A DNA stretch of 64,000 bases from assembly GCA_016647705.1 (NCBI GenBank), contig CM028328.1, positions 50,577,647 to 50,641,646 on the forward strand. The letters run 5' to 3'. Shown one piece after another: positions 1 through 12,289 of this stretch. Source of the DNA: Eucommia ulmoides (taxonomy: Eukaryota; Streptophyta; Magnoliopsida; Garryales; Eucommiaceae). The notes beneath the pieces were generated by a model. It was not told the origin of the DNA, did not search any database, and saw only the letters and a list, made by a program, of their open reading frames with translations. A program made the position numbers and the translations under genes. Positions within the stretch are counted from its first letter, which is position 1. Every line of letters starts with the position of its first letter.

Positions 1-857
1 AATACACTTCTCACAAATTCTCTCCACTTCACGTTTCATATGAGGTCAGAAGAAGTGTTTATGCAAAACATCTAAAGTCTTAGATATGCCAAAATGCCCT
101 ATTAAACCACCACCCCATGAGCTTCTTTAACAAGCAAGTCACGCAATGAACATTTAGGCACACACAATTTATTTTCCTTGAACAAAAACCCATTATGCCT
201 AACGAACTTACCAAATGTCACTTTCTTACATGCATTAAATACATTACCAAAATCAGAATCATCAACATACAAACCCTTAATGTATTCAAAACCAAGTGAT
301 TTGGCATTTAAGGTAGAAAGTAAGACGTACCTTCGAGATAATACATCCACTACAACATTTTCCTTACCTTGCTTGTACTTGATCACATAAGGAAACATTT
401 TGATAAACTCCACCCACTTGGCATGTCACTTGTTCAACTTTTGTTGACACTTCAAATGCTTCAAAGATTCATGATCCATGTGAATCACAATTTTTTTTGG
501 CCAAAGATAGTGTTTCCAAGTCTCCAATGCCCTAATTAATGCATACATCTCTTTATCATATGTAGGATAATTCAAGGTTGCGCCACTTAGTTTTTCACTA
601 AAGTAGGCACGCGGATGCCCTTCCTGCATTAGAACAACTCCAATACCTATTCCTGAAGTATCACTTTCAATTTCAAAAAAATTGTGAAGTTAGGTAAAGT
701 AAGTAAAGGTGCATTAGTAAACTTTTCCTTAATCAAATCAAATGTCTTTTCTTGCTCATCACCCCACTTAAAACCCACATTCTTTTTGACAACTTCCATT
801 AAAGGTGCGGCTAGGCTACTAAAATCTTTCACAAACCTCCGATAGAAGCTAGCCAGC
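1..857 (-). pseudogene. RNase H and integrase N-terminal segment of the CRM-like pol
   Basis: Minus-strand fragments at 647-832, 426-629 and 102-413 together read as the RNase H domain and then the integrase zinc-finger lead-in. Recognisable pieces are [19 protein letters not shown] (RNase H), a DHESLKHL block, the spacer ending in VLSRRY, and LLVKEAHG, where the HHCC finger begins. An extra G near 105-112 shifts the frame in the glycine run just after the first His of the finger. The frame changes between 629 and 647, and stops separate the pieces, so no functional protein is encoded. Pol continues past window position 1. Confidence 0.85.
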
Positions 858-2257
858 TGATAGGTGTAATTTACCTATCTATTTCTAAATCGAACTTGTT
901 AGTTTTCAAGTATATTTATTACGTATTATTATGTTGTAATACATTTTTATTCTTTTTATTATAAATCAGGTGTGGGGGGTGAAAAATGATGAAAACGGAT
1001 CATAAACGATTAAATTGGATCAAGAACGGTGAAAGAATGGTGGGAAAACAAGCATAAGGGCAAAATTCATACTTGCAGCCCACCGCCGCGACGTCCAGAC
1101 CACCGCCGCGACGGTCAATATGCAGAGAAGGCCAAAACTTGCTGGAAACCCACCTCTGTAGTGGTGAAACAATAGCAAGGTCTCTGATCCTATCGCCATG
1201 TCCAACGCCGAGGCCGTAACTTAACCGATATGCCCATTGCCGCGACGGTCACTTTGCACCAGAATTATATATTTATTTAGATATTTTGTTCCCTATTTCT
1301 TCTCCTCTCCTCTTCCATTCGGGCATTAGAGCTCATTTAGGGTTAGGATATTTTAGAGAGAGTTTTAGGGAATGTTCAACAAATTTTGGAAGAGAAGAAC
1401 ACGTTGTGAAGAAAGAGAAGCGATCTCTAAGCGTTTTTAGCAGCAAATCTTCGGACTACAGCTAAGTTTCTTTCGTTTCTTCTTTATTTTCTTAACTTCG
1501 ATAGGTTGTTGAGTATGTTGAGCTCGTTTTTCCTTGTATAAATGGTTATGGCCATAAGCTAAACGAATTTTATCTAGGGATTAATAATATTTATGAAAAT
1601 GTTGTTTGTTTGAGTTTGTGTTTCGTTATGGTTGTTCTTCACTATTTGATTGTGTTTGTCGTATTGTTATGTTTATTATGCTTATATAGATATATTGAGA
1701 ATACGGGGTTTGACACTCGGAAAAGGTAATCCCGAATTCGGACTAGGTTAAACACAACACGACGATCCAATAACCCTGGAGGAAGTTGGAAAGTGTGCAA
1801 TCAATGATGTTAGGGCGAGACTCATGTGACATAGTGTCGTTAAGACGTTGAGGGAGACTTATTCGTTGACGCGAAGTCGTATATTCACTCGTCTTACACT
1901 CGCGAGAGGTGTCGAGTGAGTTTACAATACAAAGATTGTCGGATAGGTCGAATGTCATTATTGTAAAGTAAACGAGACCAAACACGTTTTTGTAAACAAA
2001 GTTAATCCCTAGGTAATCTTTTCCCTAAACATCTCAATATAATATTAGTATAATTAGATTAATTAACTTAGTATTAGTATTAATTAATTATAAACACATT
2101 TTTACCGCCCTAGATAAAATTATGTTATGATAATCGTAGTACTCGATAATAATCTCAACCAATCCCTGTGGACACGATACCCTTACTCTCCCCATTTATA
2201 CTAAAACTTGACCCGTACACTTGCGATAAAAGTAGCGATGTGATTTACGTACTACCA
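858..2257 (+). mobile_element. Solo LTR, family A (copy A1), sense on plus
   Basis: It begins TGATAGGTGTAA at 858 and ends CTACCA at 2257. It is flanked by a perfect 5 bp target-site duplication CCAGC (853-857 and 2258-2262). Length is 1400 bp, with no internal region, PBS or PPT. It matches in reverse complement the LTRs at 10721-12289, 23470-24848, 40779-42389 and 56037-57455. It interrupts the pol gene of the chromovirus around it, so it is younger than that element. A cluster of GC-rich CCACCGCCGCGACG motifs lies near 1078-1245. Confidence 0.93.
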
Positions 2258-3147
2258 CCAGCCCATGGAAACTTCTTACCTATCCCACACTTGTAGGTTA
2301 CAGCCAATCCTTGATCCACCTCAATTCCCTTCGCACTAACAACAAAACCAAGAAATACAAGTTTATTTGTGCAAAATGTACACTTTTTAAGGTTAGCAAA
2401 CAACTTTTATTTTCTCAAAACATCTAAAATAAGTTTTAAATGTTCAACATGCTCATCTAAGTTTTTGTTATAAATCAGAATGTCATCAAAGTATACAACC
2501 ACACATTTCACAATAAAAATACACAAAACATAGTTCATTAATCTCATGAGTATACTAGGTACATTGGTTAACCCAAAAGGCATAACCAACCACTCATATA
2601 AAGCATATTTTGTTTTGAATGCGGTTTTCCACTCATTACCTTCCCTCATCCTAATCTGATGATATCCACTTTTAAAATCAATTTTAGTAAACACACAAGA
2701 ACCATACAATTCATCAAGCATATCATCTAATCCAGGAATGAGATGTCGATAATTTACCGTCATATTGTTGATGGCGCGACAATCCACACATATTCTCCAC
2801 AAACCATCTTTCTTAGGTACAAACAATACGGGAACTGCACAAAGACTCATGCTTTCATGTACATACCCCTTCTCCATAAGCTCACTAACCTGCCTTTGAA
2901 GCTCCTTTGTTTTCTCGGGATTACTTCTATATGTGGGTCTGTTTGGAATGGATGCTCCGAGTACGAAATAAATTTGATGCTCGATTCGCCTTATTGGTGG
3001 CAAACCATTCGACACATCTTTGGGAAACACATCATCAAAATCTTGTAAAAGATAAACAACAACACTAGAAAGAGAAGAGTTAAGATCATTAGTGGTAAAA
3101 CAAACCTCTTTATACAAAAGTACAATCAAAGGTTGGTTTAAAAACAA
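2258..3147 (-). pseudogene. Reverse transcriptase of the CRM-like element
   Basis: An uninterrupted minus-strand stretch of 246 codons (3147-2407) contains the RT landmarks in order: a VPKKDG-like block, a RICVDCRAINN block, the DFKSGYHQIRM block, the MPFGL block, and the catalytic YFDDIL motif about 35 residues before the end. The YxDD aspartates are present. Upstream codons correspond to the linker between protease and RT. The frame is lost between 2406 and the solo-LTR insertion point. It is a domain fragment of a dead polyprotein, although the RT core itself is well preserved. Confidence 0.93.
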
Positions 3148-3270
3148 AGATTTTTTTTTATCTCACTCTCTCGCGCATAAAAATTCCCTTATTTTCTCTC
3201 TTCTTTTCCCTCGCATTCTAATTTTTTTTTTTCTCTCTCACTCTTTTTTTTTTCTCTCACTCTCCCTTTT

Positions 3271-3882
3271 CTAGCCACTCTCTCTTTTTAACCTCACTTG
3301 ATCATCATACACTTGCCTTGACGATAATGGTACAAGAGTAATTATCTTTTTATTAAGTACAAAGGAGTATGTATTGGTATAACCATCATGAGTTACTTGT
3401 CGATAAAATTGCCAAGGTTTTCCCAAAAGAATATGTCCCGTATGCGTTGGCACCATATCACACAAGACCTCGTCTTTGTACTTCCCAATTGAGAATGATA
3501 TGAGCACAATTATTTAATCGTTGAAACTTATATGGCCTACGATATTTTAAAGTTGGAAAATTCAACTTCTCCACCAAATTAGTGCTACTCACATTAGTAC
3601 AACTCCCCCATCAATAATCATGCTACATACCTTTTTATTAACATGGCATCTCGTATGAAAGATGTTCTCATGTTGTATCGTCTCATCTTCTTTGATTTGT
3701 GCACTAAGAGCTCTTCTTGCAACCAGGAGCTCTTCATCAACTAGGTGTTCAACATCACGTGCATCCTCCAAAGGTGGCATCGAATCATCATCCGTCTCAT
3801 CTTTGGTCTCAATACCTCCATCATCTCTCATAATCATCACTATCTTGTTTGGACATTGAGATGCAATATGACCTGTTCCCAA
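3271..3882 (-). pseudogene. Zinc knuckle and aspartic protease region of the CRM-like element
   Basis: The reading at 3882-3589 begins with the second half of a CCHC zinc knuckle (GHIASQCPNK), passes through an acidic linker, and ends in CSMIIDGG, the protease active-site region where Gypsy elements usually have a D-S/G-G triad. A second fragment (3507-3271) carries the later protease wording HILLGKPWQF. The reading frame is broken between the two. A long T-rich and CT-rich stretch (about 3148-3275) has replaced or expanded the protease to RT linker. Confidence 0.8.
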
Positions 3883-4968
3883 ACACTTAAAGCATTTAAT
3901 TTCTCTATTTCTAGAAGGTTGGGAATCAGTTTTACCTTGGTTCGGTGCACCTCCAGCTTTGTGAATTTTGGAAGGTTCAGTCTTGGGCTGTAAATTAGGC
4001 TTCCTATCCCTCTTGCTCCAATTCGATTTCCAAGAAAAAGAAGAACTCGATTGTTGTCCAACTCATGTATAACCATTTCGCTTCAATTGTTGCTCCACTT
4101 TGATGGTCATGTGTACCATGTCACTCAACTCAACATAATGCTGCAACTCTACCAGATTTGAAATGTCACGATTTAGCCCGATTAGAAACCTAGTCATAGT
4201 TGCTTCTTGGTCCTCTTCCACATTAACTCGAATCATGGCTATCTCCATTTCTTTGTAGTAGTCTTCCACACACTTTGAACCTTGTGTAAGACTTTGCAAT
4301 TTTTAGAACAAGTCTCTATAATAGTGAGTTGTAATGAATCGCCTCCTCATAGTAGCATTCATCTCTTCCCAGGTTGCGATAGGTCTTTCACCATTCCTTC
4401 TCCTACTCAAGGTAAGTTGATCCCACCATACAATAGCATAATCGGTGAATTCTATAGCAGCCAACTTCACCTTCTTTAACTCAGAGTAGTTGTGACAATC
4501 AAACACCAACTCTATTCTCTTCTCCTACTCCAAATAAGCTTCAGGATCATTTTTGCCTTGGAAAGATAGAATATTCACCTTGATGCTTCCCAAGTTGTTA
4601 TCAATCATCTCCCCATATCTATCTCCTCTATTGCCATATCTACGCTCGAATCTGCCCAAACTCGCATTAGAAATGCGATCCTCTTCATCTAGGTCATCCC
4701 CATCATCATCTTCATATTCATACCGAGGCAGATTCCTCTCTTGTCGTTGTACATTAGGAGCTTTAGGTGGTTGCTATGAACTAGACTCAACTTCGCCTAG
4801 TTCTTCATGCACTTCATCAAATCTCGAGTTCAATTGTTCAAACTTTCGCTCTAAGGCTTTGTAGAAAACTTTGACGTCCATGACGTCCCTCCTTTCTGGT
4901 GCTTCATTAGATGAGCCTTTATTTGTTTCTTGAGACATGTTTAATAACTTGTAGAACAAAGTTAGCAA
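3840..4968 (-). pseudogene. gag region of the CRM-like element
   Basis: Minus-strand fragments at 4968-4774, 4509-4303, 4299-4063 and 4076-3840 follow one another as a gag polyprotein. They give an N-terminal charged and coiled-coil-like stretch (ALERKFEQLNSRFDEVHEEL), then a gag core with WWDQL and a TWEEMNATMRRRF motif, then SLTQGSKCVEDYYKEME, then the knuckle-proximal linker. In-frame stops and small shifts separate the pieces. The start was taken at 4938 (Met-Ser-Gln-Glu), the most upstream Met giving the expected N-terminus. Confidence 0.8.
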
Positions 4969-5485
4969 ACCTCACAAACACTCCCTCACGTGTTTCTCTC
5001 AAGATTGATGGCACTCATGCTCGTGTTTCACTCAAATTCGAGTTTTACTCTCTTATGAGCTCACACTCTCTGGCATTTTTCCACTCTTTAGTTCACTCTT
5101 TTAGTTCTTTATTGAACTTAACCAATCTCAATCAGAAACTTTCTTGTAGAAATCCAAACTCAACAAATCGATTCACTATGAATGAGATTTTAAGAATGAA
5201 AACAAAGCGAACAAGAAGAACACAAAGAAAAGTATATGGACTAGAATAAGAAGAAATAATTCTCAATCTTTTTTTTTCTTTTTTTGAGCTACAGAATTTT
5301 TTTATTTATTTATTTTTTTTTTTTTTGTAGCAACTTAAATCAAGATTGATGATGCATAGTACCAAAGAAAAAAAATGAAAATTTAACCAGATATAAATAT
5401 TTCGGCCAAGAAAGTTCAAGTATGAAGGAAAAGGTAACGATGAACGAAGAAGAATAAAGAGGATAGGTAAAACCTGATTTAAACC

Positions 5486-5502
5486 TTCTTCTGATTACCA
5501 AA
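5486..5502 (-). other. Putative primer-binding site of the CRM-like element
   Basis: Immediately inside the 5' LTR the minus strand reads TTTGGTAATCAGAAG. It resembles the TGGTATCAGAGC initiator-Met tRNA binding sites usual for chromoviruses, with an inserted A and changes. The leader from here to the gag start (5485-4969) has no recognisable reading frame. Confidence 0.55.
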
Positions 5503-6321
5503 TGATGCAAACCTCACCAAGGATTAGTGAGACCCAAAATCAACTTAGGATTTCTTCGCAAAGGATTGAACTAAATTCAGATTTATAACAAAATAAGAAA
5601 TACAAAAATTAAAAAATAGATTACCTTGATCCAATGTTTATGAATAAAACGCGAACCAAAGGTATAGAGTAACCACCTTGACTTAATGATTATAAGTAAA
5701 TCACGAACCGAATGTATAGAGTTTGAATGCCACAAGAAATTCTTGATAAGTTCGGAAAAAGTTCTCTGAAGAATTTAAGAGAAAACTCTCATAATTATAT
5801 TAATCAAAAGCAATGTGTTTTTCTCATGGGATACAAGTCTCTTACATAAATAAAAGAAAAAACCCTAGTTAGTGAATAATGCTCATGAAAAGTGGCGGTG
5901 AACAATAGGCGACCACAATATAATATAAAAAAAGACCCTAGAGGAATAAGGAATCCTAGAAAAATAATGAAATCCTACTCCTAATCTAAAAAGGAAAAGA
6001 TTACTTGACAATCAAACCTTACAAATCAGCCTAAAAGAATTAAAAGACTTAGAATAATAAAAATAAAAAATAAAAAAATTCGTGGGTCTTATCCTAGCAC
6101 CGTTCAGGTTCACTCTTTAAGCCTATTCGCTTGTCTTGATAAGGTGGACTCGGCCTTAATTGTCCGATGGGCCTAATTTGGGCTTAACCATTGTAGACTC
6201 GGCTCAAATCTCTCGAATAAGCCCATTAAGTGCTTCTTTAAATCTTCTAGCCCTTGCCCTTGTTATTGGGCCAACTGGAATATGCAAGGGATCTATTGGT
6301 GCAATTGATATATTCTCATCA
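5503..6321 (-). mobile_element. 5' LTR of the CRM-like element
   Basis: The proposed boundaries are TGATGCAAAC at 5503 and CTCATCA at 6321, giving TGATG/CATCA terminal inverted repeats and a length of 819 bp. The left boundary directly abuts the putative PBS, as expected for a 5' LTR on the minus strand. The partner LTR lies outside the window, so the right boundary rests only on the inverted termini. Confidence 0.65.
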
Positions 6322-9300
6322 TAAACCCTCCTTATTATTCTTGAGGGCCAGCTTGTCCTTTGGGAAGCTTATGATCCTGACTTAGAAAAGATCCTCGACA
6401 TGGTATTTGAGATAGTAACACCAGTTTGTGTGGTGGCCGGTTGCTCTAGAGTGGTAGGCACAAAAGAGATTTGGCCTGAAATTAGAGGCTTGCAGATTTT
6501 GGTGATGAGGTGGAAGAGACATGATCCAATTGTTCTCGCGACATTTCTCATACATGTTGGAAAGATGAATGGGTAAGTGTGTAAATTGTATTTTCATAGG
6601 GGAGATTTGTATGAAGCTAGGGGTTGGTGAATTTAATTAAAGGGATGTGAGGCTGTTGGGTAGTAATGAGATTTGTAGGAAGGATGGTGTGGGGACTACT
6701 AGATGTAAAGAAAGTATGATGGTTTTTGGTTCTAGTAATGGAGATGTGGAGAAGGTCCCAATGGATGATTTTGAAAAAGAAAAATAAGTTGGGGTTTTGT
6801 ATTTTGATAGAGGTTGCTCAAGCTAGAGGTTCCGATTACTGAGGTCATGTTTAGATTTTTTTTCTCTTAGTATAGTATGTTTGTTTAGGGTGTCGTTGAG
6901 GGTATTCTCAAGTGCACTGGGTTGATTAACCTTTATATATTGTTTGAGTATCTTGTTAAATTGGTTTATGCAATAAATCTGCTTTCATAATACGGCAATT
7001 GCTTCAAGGATCATGTTTTTCTCATTAACGAGCTCATGATGCTCTCAATTAGGGGTGGATGAACTATAAAAGCGTCCCCTTTCAAGTAAGGTGTTTCATT
7101 TTCTTCTTGGTCGGATGGTATTAATGCCTCTTCTATCATCTGTGGTTTATCTTTAGGATTATTTTCTCAACTCCCGGGGGTAAGCAAAGTGTTATTACTT
7201 GTCCCAGATAAGAATAAATATTTGGTCGATCCTGTTTTGTCGCAACCACTTGACTTTCATGCGACACTATCATCCTCCCATCTAGTGGGGCTCTCATTAT
7301 TTTTTCTTGATCATTGTTCAGAGACAAGTAGGTTACCCAGTAAGATTTCTCACATTTTCCAGCAACGATCCATTCTCCATAAGTGGGCTTGGGGTCATTC
7401 CTCTAGATTCTTTTACTACCATATTTCTTGGGTTATGGTTTATCCCAATCTTTTATGTGGTCGGGAGTCCCTTCATCTTCCCATTCGGTTGGCAGTGATT
7501 GGACTTATTATTTTATCTGTCATAATGGATGTGATAAGCCCATCCAATATACTTTCTCACAATTTGCTAATTCAAACCCCCACAACACTAGGGGGCTTCG
7601 GGCCTTTCCTCCAAATTCCTGCTTTCTCAAAGTTGTATCTTTCTCCTAGACTGCTCTTGTTTATGGTGTCGAAATACTTATGGGCTCATCCTTTGACTTG
7701 GTTGATCGATTCTAGTATAACCAAAGGTATAGAATTAGGTGGGAACATTGTAGTTAGCAGAGATGGACTATGTTGGCTCTATATAAATCTAAATTAAGTC
7801 ATCTAGGTGAAGGCACGCTTCAAAGAGGTGACATTTTATCGTAGCTCAACAATCTCGGTGGAGTCTTGTGGATATTTGGTAGTTGTAGGAATCTCGTCCA
7901 TTTGATAGTCCGACGAATAAATTTAGGGGTTGCTAGCAAGGGATACCTTCTGCAGAATATATTCCTTGAATTATCGAACCTTTTAGGTTTTGATGGTTAA
8001 ATGATATGGGCTTACTATTTGGGATACTTCTAGGACGTATAGATATCATGTGATTGTGTTCTAGTATATATACGTATAAACCAAGTGCATAAACCATCAT
8101 GAATGAATGAATTTGAACCTACAACATGTATGACATGACTTGACGTGTAATCATATAAGGATGTAACTTCAGCATGCAAATGGATATATTTGAAAAACAC
8201 AAACCTTGACAGACATTGATTAAAAAAATCGCAAATTAGTTTGAACTCAATTGCATATGATCAAGGTGACACGAGATTTCTATTTGTCCTAAACTGTTAA
8301 AGTTACAACCATATCAAATTATAACATAACTCTCCTAGTGTATGGAAAGCATTTCAAATTACAAACTTGATTATATCTCTTTTTGGAACTAATAGAAATC
8401 TGGTCTTAATCTTTTATATTATCACTTTCGAATTACTTGTCATAAAGATGCTTTGAATTCACACGAAATAATATCTCTTGGTTTGATAAAGTGAGGTCTA
8501 GACAAAATGGAGATTTTCATTCACTCCCTATGGCTCGTTCGTGTTTGAAAATGACTTTTGATTTTGAACAAGCTCATTGAAATTTGGGAGAAAGTAAAAA
8601 CTTATGTGTCGGCTCTTAACCTTTATTAGCTATAGGGATTTTCTCTTGTCTAATTTTAAAGTCTAAGCATTCTACTTGATATATTAACAACTCAAATCTC
8701 CTCCCATTCCTTAATTAATAGTGTTCTATAAGGATTTAGACAATACTCTATCTTAGGATCACTACATATGGCTCATGGTTTTTTACTGATGCATCCTAGA
8801 AAGGTTCGGTTGCTAGATCTCTAGACCTCTGGTATCTCGTAGGTACAACTATCTTAAGTTGGAGATCCAAGTGAGATATTTTCGAAACCAGTTTTGGCAA
8901 ACAAACCAGAACCACCTTATCCCTACTGTCAACCTCTATCTAGTCCTAAAAGGTATTATTACTTGGGTATTGTGACGAAAAAATACAAAGTGCATGTACC
9001 TTGGAGAGAGTTACAAATTTGACATGATATCAAAAATGAAAGCAAGAAAGTAAATGTATAAATAAGAAAAAGTTAGTATAGGAAGTAAAATACACTCACA
9101 CACCCTTATTACACTCCAAATGTTTAAATAAAAAAATAAAAATAAAAAAAATGAATAAAGAAATAATGTTTTTATTTTAAGACATAACATAAAATTAAAT
9201 AATGTGACAAAACCAAACATTTCAATGTAGTTCAATAATTTTACTGTATTTCAGTTTGAATCCTTTAAGTATGAACATGGTTTTAAAAGGTCATTTTGTT

Positions 9301-9661
9301 AAATATTCTGTCCAAATTGGATGAAATTAGGGGTAAAAGAGTAAATTTATATTTTTTAACTTTATTTATTTTTTATTCATTTTTTTCATTTTTTTGTCCT
9401 TTTTCTCTTCTTTGTTGTCTTCTTATTCTCCATTGTCTTCTCTCCCAAGCTCATCCCCTACCTCCACTACCCAAACCCACCACCACAAAAAAACACCACC
9501 ACCGTTGCCACCGTCACCACCAAAAGGTTGTCCCCTCCCAAAACCTATAAAATCCACCCCCATCTTCACTCTTACACCCCCCCTCCCCAAAAAAAAAAAA
9601 CCTCTCTCTTTACTTTCTCTCTTTAAAAACAAATACCTATTTATCAATATAATAAGAAAGG
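6322..9661. other. Decayed repeat or intergenic DNA without a recognisable gene
   Basis: I can assign almost nothing here. One minus-strand gag-like motif lies near 6418-6462 (separate entry). Scattered minus-strand stretches between about 7380 and 7760 look like a broken protein, with several stops in every frame. 7800-9290 is AT-rich with no motif I recognise. 9360-9640 is a pyrimidine-rich, CCACCA-rich low-complexity stretch with A and T runs. Confidence 0.5.
6382..6597 (-). pseudogene. Gag-like zinc-binding fragment of a Tat/Ogre-type retroelement
   Basis: A 71-codon minus-strand frame ends with Cys46-x2-His49-x4-Gly54-His55-x-Thr57-x2-Cys60, followed by a YLKYHVEDLF tail. The pattern CxxH-x4-GHxTxxC followed by an LK..(I/V)EDL helix is typical of the C-terminal gag part of Tat/Ogre Gypsy elements. 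Nothing clearly continues it on either side, so this is an isolated relic. A chance match is possible because the motif is short. Confidence 0.4.
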
Positions 9662-10413
9662 TGATGGGATAAAACAACTTACTCAAAAATTTTATCGAAT
9701 AAGCATGTGCAAAAGAAAATCTAGTTTATCTCTTTCTTGGGTGAACCTAGTAGGAATCAAATATAGAGTGATACTTGGAGCAAATAACATACTACAATCA
9801 CAATCATACTAAGAGAAATGATTTTTAACATGGAAAACCTCTCCAAGGCGAAGAGTAAAAACTATGAGACCGAAGTCCACCCAAAATCTCCACTATCACA
9901 AATAAATGGGAATACAAGTCCTCTCTAATTACAATTAAAGGTGTACAACCACAAATACTTCAAGATCAAATAATCTTGGAAATAGAGCAAGATCGACAAG
10001 AGAAAAATGAAGAGATCTCACCAAAAGAAAGTTCAAAAAATCCTGAAATAGTCCTGCCAAAAATAATGTATAGAGAGCTCAGAAATCGACCTCCATCGTT
10101 CAAATTGTAGAACTATGAATCAAGAACTTGTTGTCCAAATGTCAACCAACTCAGATGATAGATCGACTTCCAAATAACATTTGATCAAAACTGGACAGCT
10201 AGGGTTTTGGTTGAGCAACTCTTCATCTCTATTTCTCTCTCTTGCGATTTTTTTCACTTGTTCGCACATAAATATATTAAATTTCATATCACAATTAAAG
10301 TGGTTGAAACAGGCTCAAGGAAAAAGACCCAATTGCCCTTTTGGTATTTTTCATGGGCCTCACCAACCAAATATATTGGGCCATCTCCACAAGGAAGAAA
10401 CTCAAACCCAACA
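9662..10413 (-). mobile_element. 3' LTR of a Ty1/Copia element
   Basis: On the minus strand the Copia coding remnant is followed by a purine-rich tract (GAAATGGGGAGATTTG), and then the sequence starts TGTTGGGTTTGAG at 10413. The proposed other end is TGATGGGATAAA on plus at 9662, so the termini are TGTTGGG and CCCATCA, an imperfect inverted repeat. Length is about 750 bp. The right boundary is well supported by the PPT; the left boundary rests only on the termini. Confidence 0.65.
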
Positions 10414-10720
10414 AATCTCCCCATTTCCGACTATGTGAAGAGATTCATCATTCAAGCGACTGAGCAAAAAGTTTCAAGCTTTTGTTAGAACATTCGTTAA
10501 CATATCGACACCATTATCGTCTTTGTGGATTTTCTTAAGTTTTAACTACTTGTCGTTAAGAGTTTCTCTTATCCAATAATACCTGACATCAATGTGCTTC
10601 GACCTCAAATGAAACGTAAAGTTCTTTGTCAAATAGATAACACTTTGACTAACGCAGAATAACACGTATTACTCCTGGTTGAGGCCAAGTTCTATCAAGA
10701 ACTTCTTCATCCATAGCAAC

Positions 10721-12289
10721 TGGTGGCAGCAAATAATGCGCTGCCACTTTCACCGCAAGCGTACGGATCAAGTTTTAGTATAATAGACCTTTCGGTCAGG
10801 TATCGTATCCACAGGGATTGATGTTGTTACTATCGAGTATCGTTATTGTCATAACCTGACTTTATCTAGGCGACAAAAATGGAATTTAATTTAATACTAA
10901 TACTAAACTAAAATACTAATTAAGTTAACTATACTATAAATACTAATTTAAGATTGTTTAGTGGAGTAGATTTCCTAGGGATTAACCTTATTTACTTAAA
11001 TGCGTTTGATTTCGTTTTAGTTAACATTAATGGCGTTTGGCGTATCCGACAATCTCGGTTCGTAAACTCCTTCGCCACCTCTTCCGAGTGTAAGACAGGG
11101 GAATACGTGATTTCGTGTCAATGCCGAAGTCCCCCTCAACGTCTTAACGACTCTAGGTCATTTGAGTCTCTCCCCAACATCATTGATTGCACACTTTCTA
11201 ACGCCCTCTCAGGTCGTTAGATTGTCATATTGTGTTAACCCTAGTCTGAATCCGAGGTTACCTCTCTCTAGTGTCAAACCCAGTATTTTCAATATATCTA
11301 AACTAGCATATAATCATAGAAAACATGACAACACAATCAAAATTATAAGGAACAACCATAAACGAAACATAAATTCAACTAAAACTACATTTTCATAAAT
11401 AATACGTTAATCCCTATTACAATCCATGTTTAACTCATGGCCCTAACCATTTATATAATGTAAAACGAGCTAAACATGATCAACAACTACCAAAATTAAG
11501 AAAACAAAGAGAGAAAACAAGCGACTTAGCCGATATCCGAAGATTTGCCACTAGAAACATCGATCGATTGCTTCCTCATTAATCCTCCACCTCAGGTTGA
11601 GAGATCTCCCTCCAAAATCCCTAAATATACCCTTAGATATAGCCTAAGGGGCTCAAAAATGCAAGAGGGAAAGAGAGAGACTGGACAAGAGGGAGAAAAT
11701 GGGGTATTTATAGCCAAAATATCCAAAAACTATCTAAAAATATCTCAAGACTATGCAGGGGAAATCCGTCTAGGCGAAGAAAACTTCGCCTAAGCGAAAT
11801 TAGGTTGGTTCGGCTGATCGCCTAGGCGGTGAAGTAGGCAGTGGACTGGGAGAACGTTCTGTTGGATTTTCGCCTAGGCGAAGAAAACTTCGCCTAGGCG
11901 AGCGACTATCAATAGCCCGAAGAAAACTTTGCCTAGGCGAGCAGCTGTCAGTAGCCTATCTTCATCTACTGCTGGATTTCCGCCTAGGCGAAAAAAACTT
12001 CGCCTAGGCAATCGTCCTTCAGTAACATTTTGCTCTTTTCTCAGCTTCTTCACCGCCTAAGCGGTGGGCCTATTTCATCTTTTAGCCTCCGAGCTTGTTT
12101 ATCCAACGTAACTTCGAACCGCTTTGGTTCGATCTCATCGTTTTCGCTCTAGTTTCCTATCTTTTTACCCCACACACTTGATTTATACAAAAAGAATAAA
12201 AACATATTAAAATATATAAAAATAACTATAAACGTACTCGAAAACTAACAAATTCGGATTGGAAATACGTAGGTAATTTACACCTATCA
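10721..12289 (-). mobile_element. Solo LTR, family A (copy A3)
   Basis: The plus strand begins TGGTGGCAGC at 10721 and ends CACCTATCA at 12289. The flanking 5 bp GCAAC duplication is perfect (10716-10720 and 12290-12294). Length is 1569 bp. The family-A landmarks are present: TTTCACCGCAAGCGTACGG, CGTATCCACAGGGATTG, and the GAGTGTAAGACAGGGGAATA module. The promoter-proximal half contains repeated CGCCTAGGCG palindromes (11768-12070). Confidence 0.93.
11768..12070. repeat. Cluster of CGCCTAGGCG palindromes inside LTR copy A3
   Basis: Within about 300 bp the palindromic core GCCTAGGC, or a one-base variant, recurs about ten times. At least two pairs form perfect hairpins such as CTTCGCCTAGGCG preceded by its complement across a 4-base AAAA loop (for example about 11870-11900). 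The surrounding LTR is AT-rich. Other LTR copies carry the same cluster with a different palindrome centre. Confidence 0.85.

Larger units (their letters stand above)
1..5502 (-). mobile_element. Internal region of a decayed Ty3/Gypsy chromovirus, CRM-like
   Basis: Reading the minus strand from 5502 downwards gives the PBS, gag, zinc knuckle and protease, reverse transcriptase, RNase H and the beginning of integrase, which is the Ty3/Gypsy order. Many frameshifts and stops break the polyprotein. A solo LTR of a different family lies at 858-2257, and removing it reconnects the RT to RNase H reading. The wording of the RT and RNase H blocks and the LTR termini TGATG and CATCA resemble plant CRM chromoviruses; that clade call is from memory and moderate. 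The 3' LTR and the rest of integrase lie outside the window. Confidence 0.85.

Noticed and set aside
7189..7797. 202-codon plus-strand open frame
   Set aside because: It has no recognisable domain. The opposite strand shows protein-like stretches with stops, so this frame is probably their shadow.
9394..9672. Proline/serine-rich frames on both strands
   Set aside because: They lie in a pyrimidine-rich CCACCA low-complexity stretch; no start context, domain or continuation.
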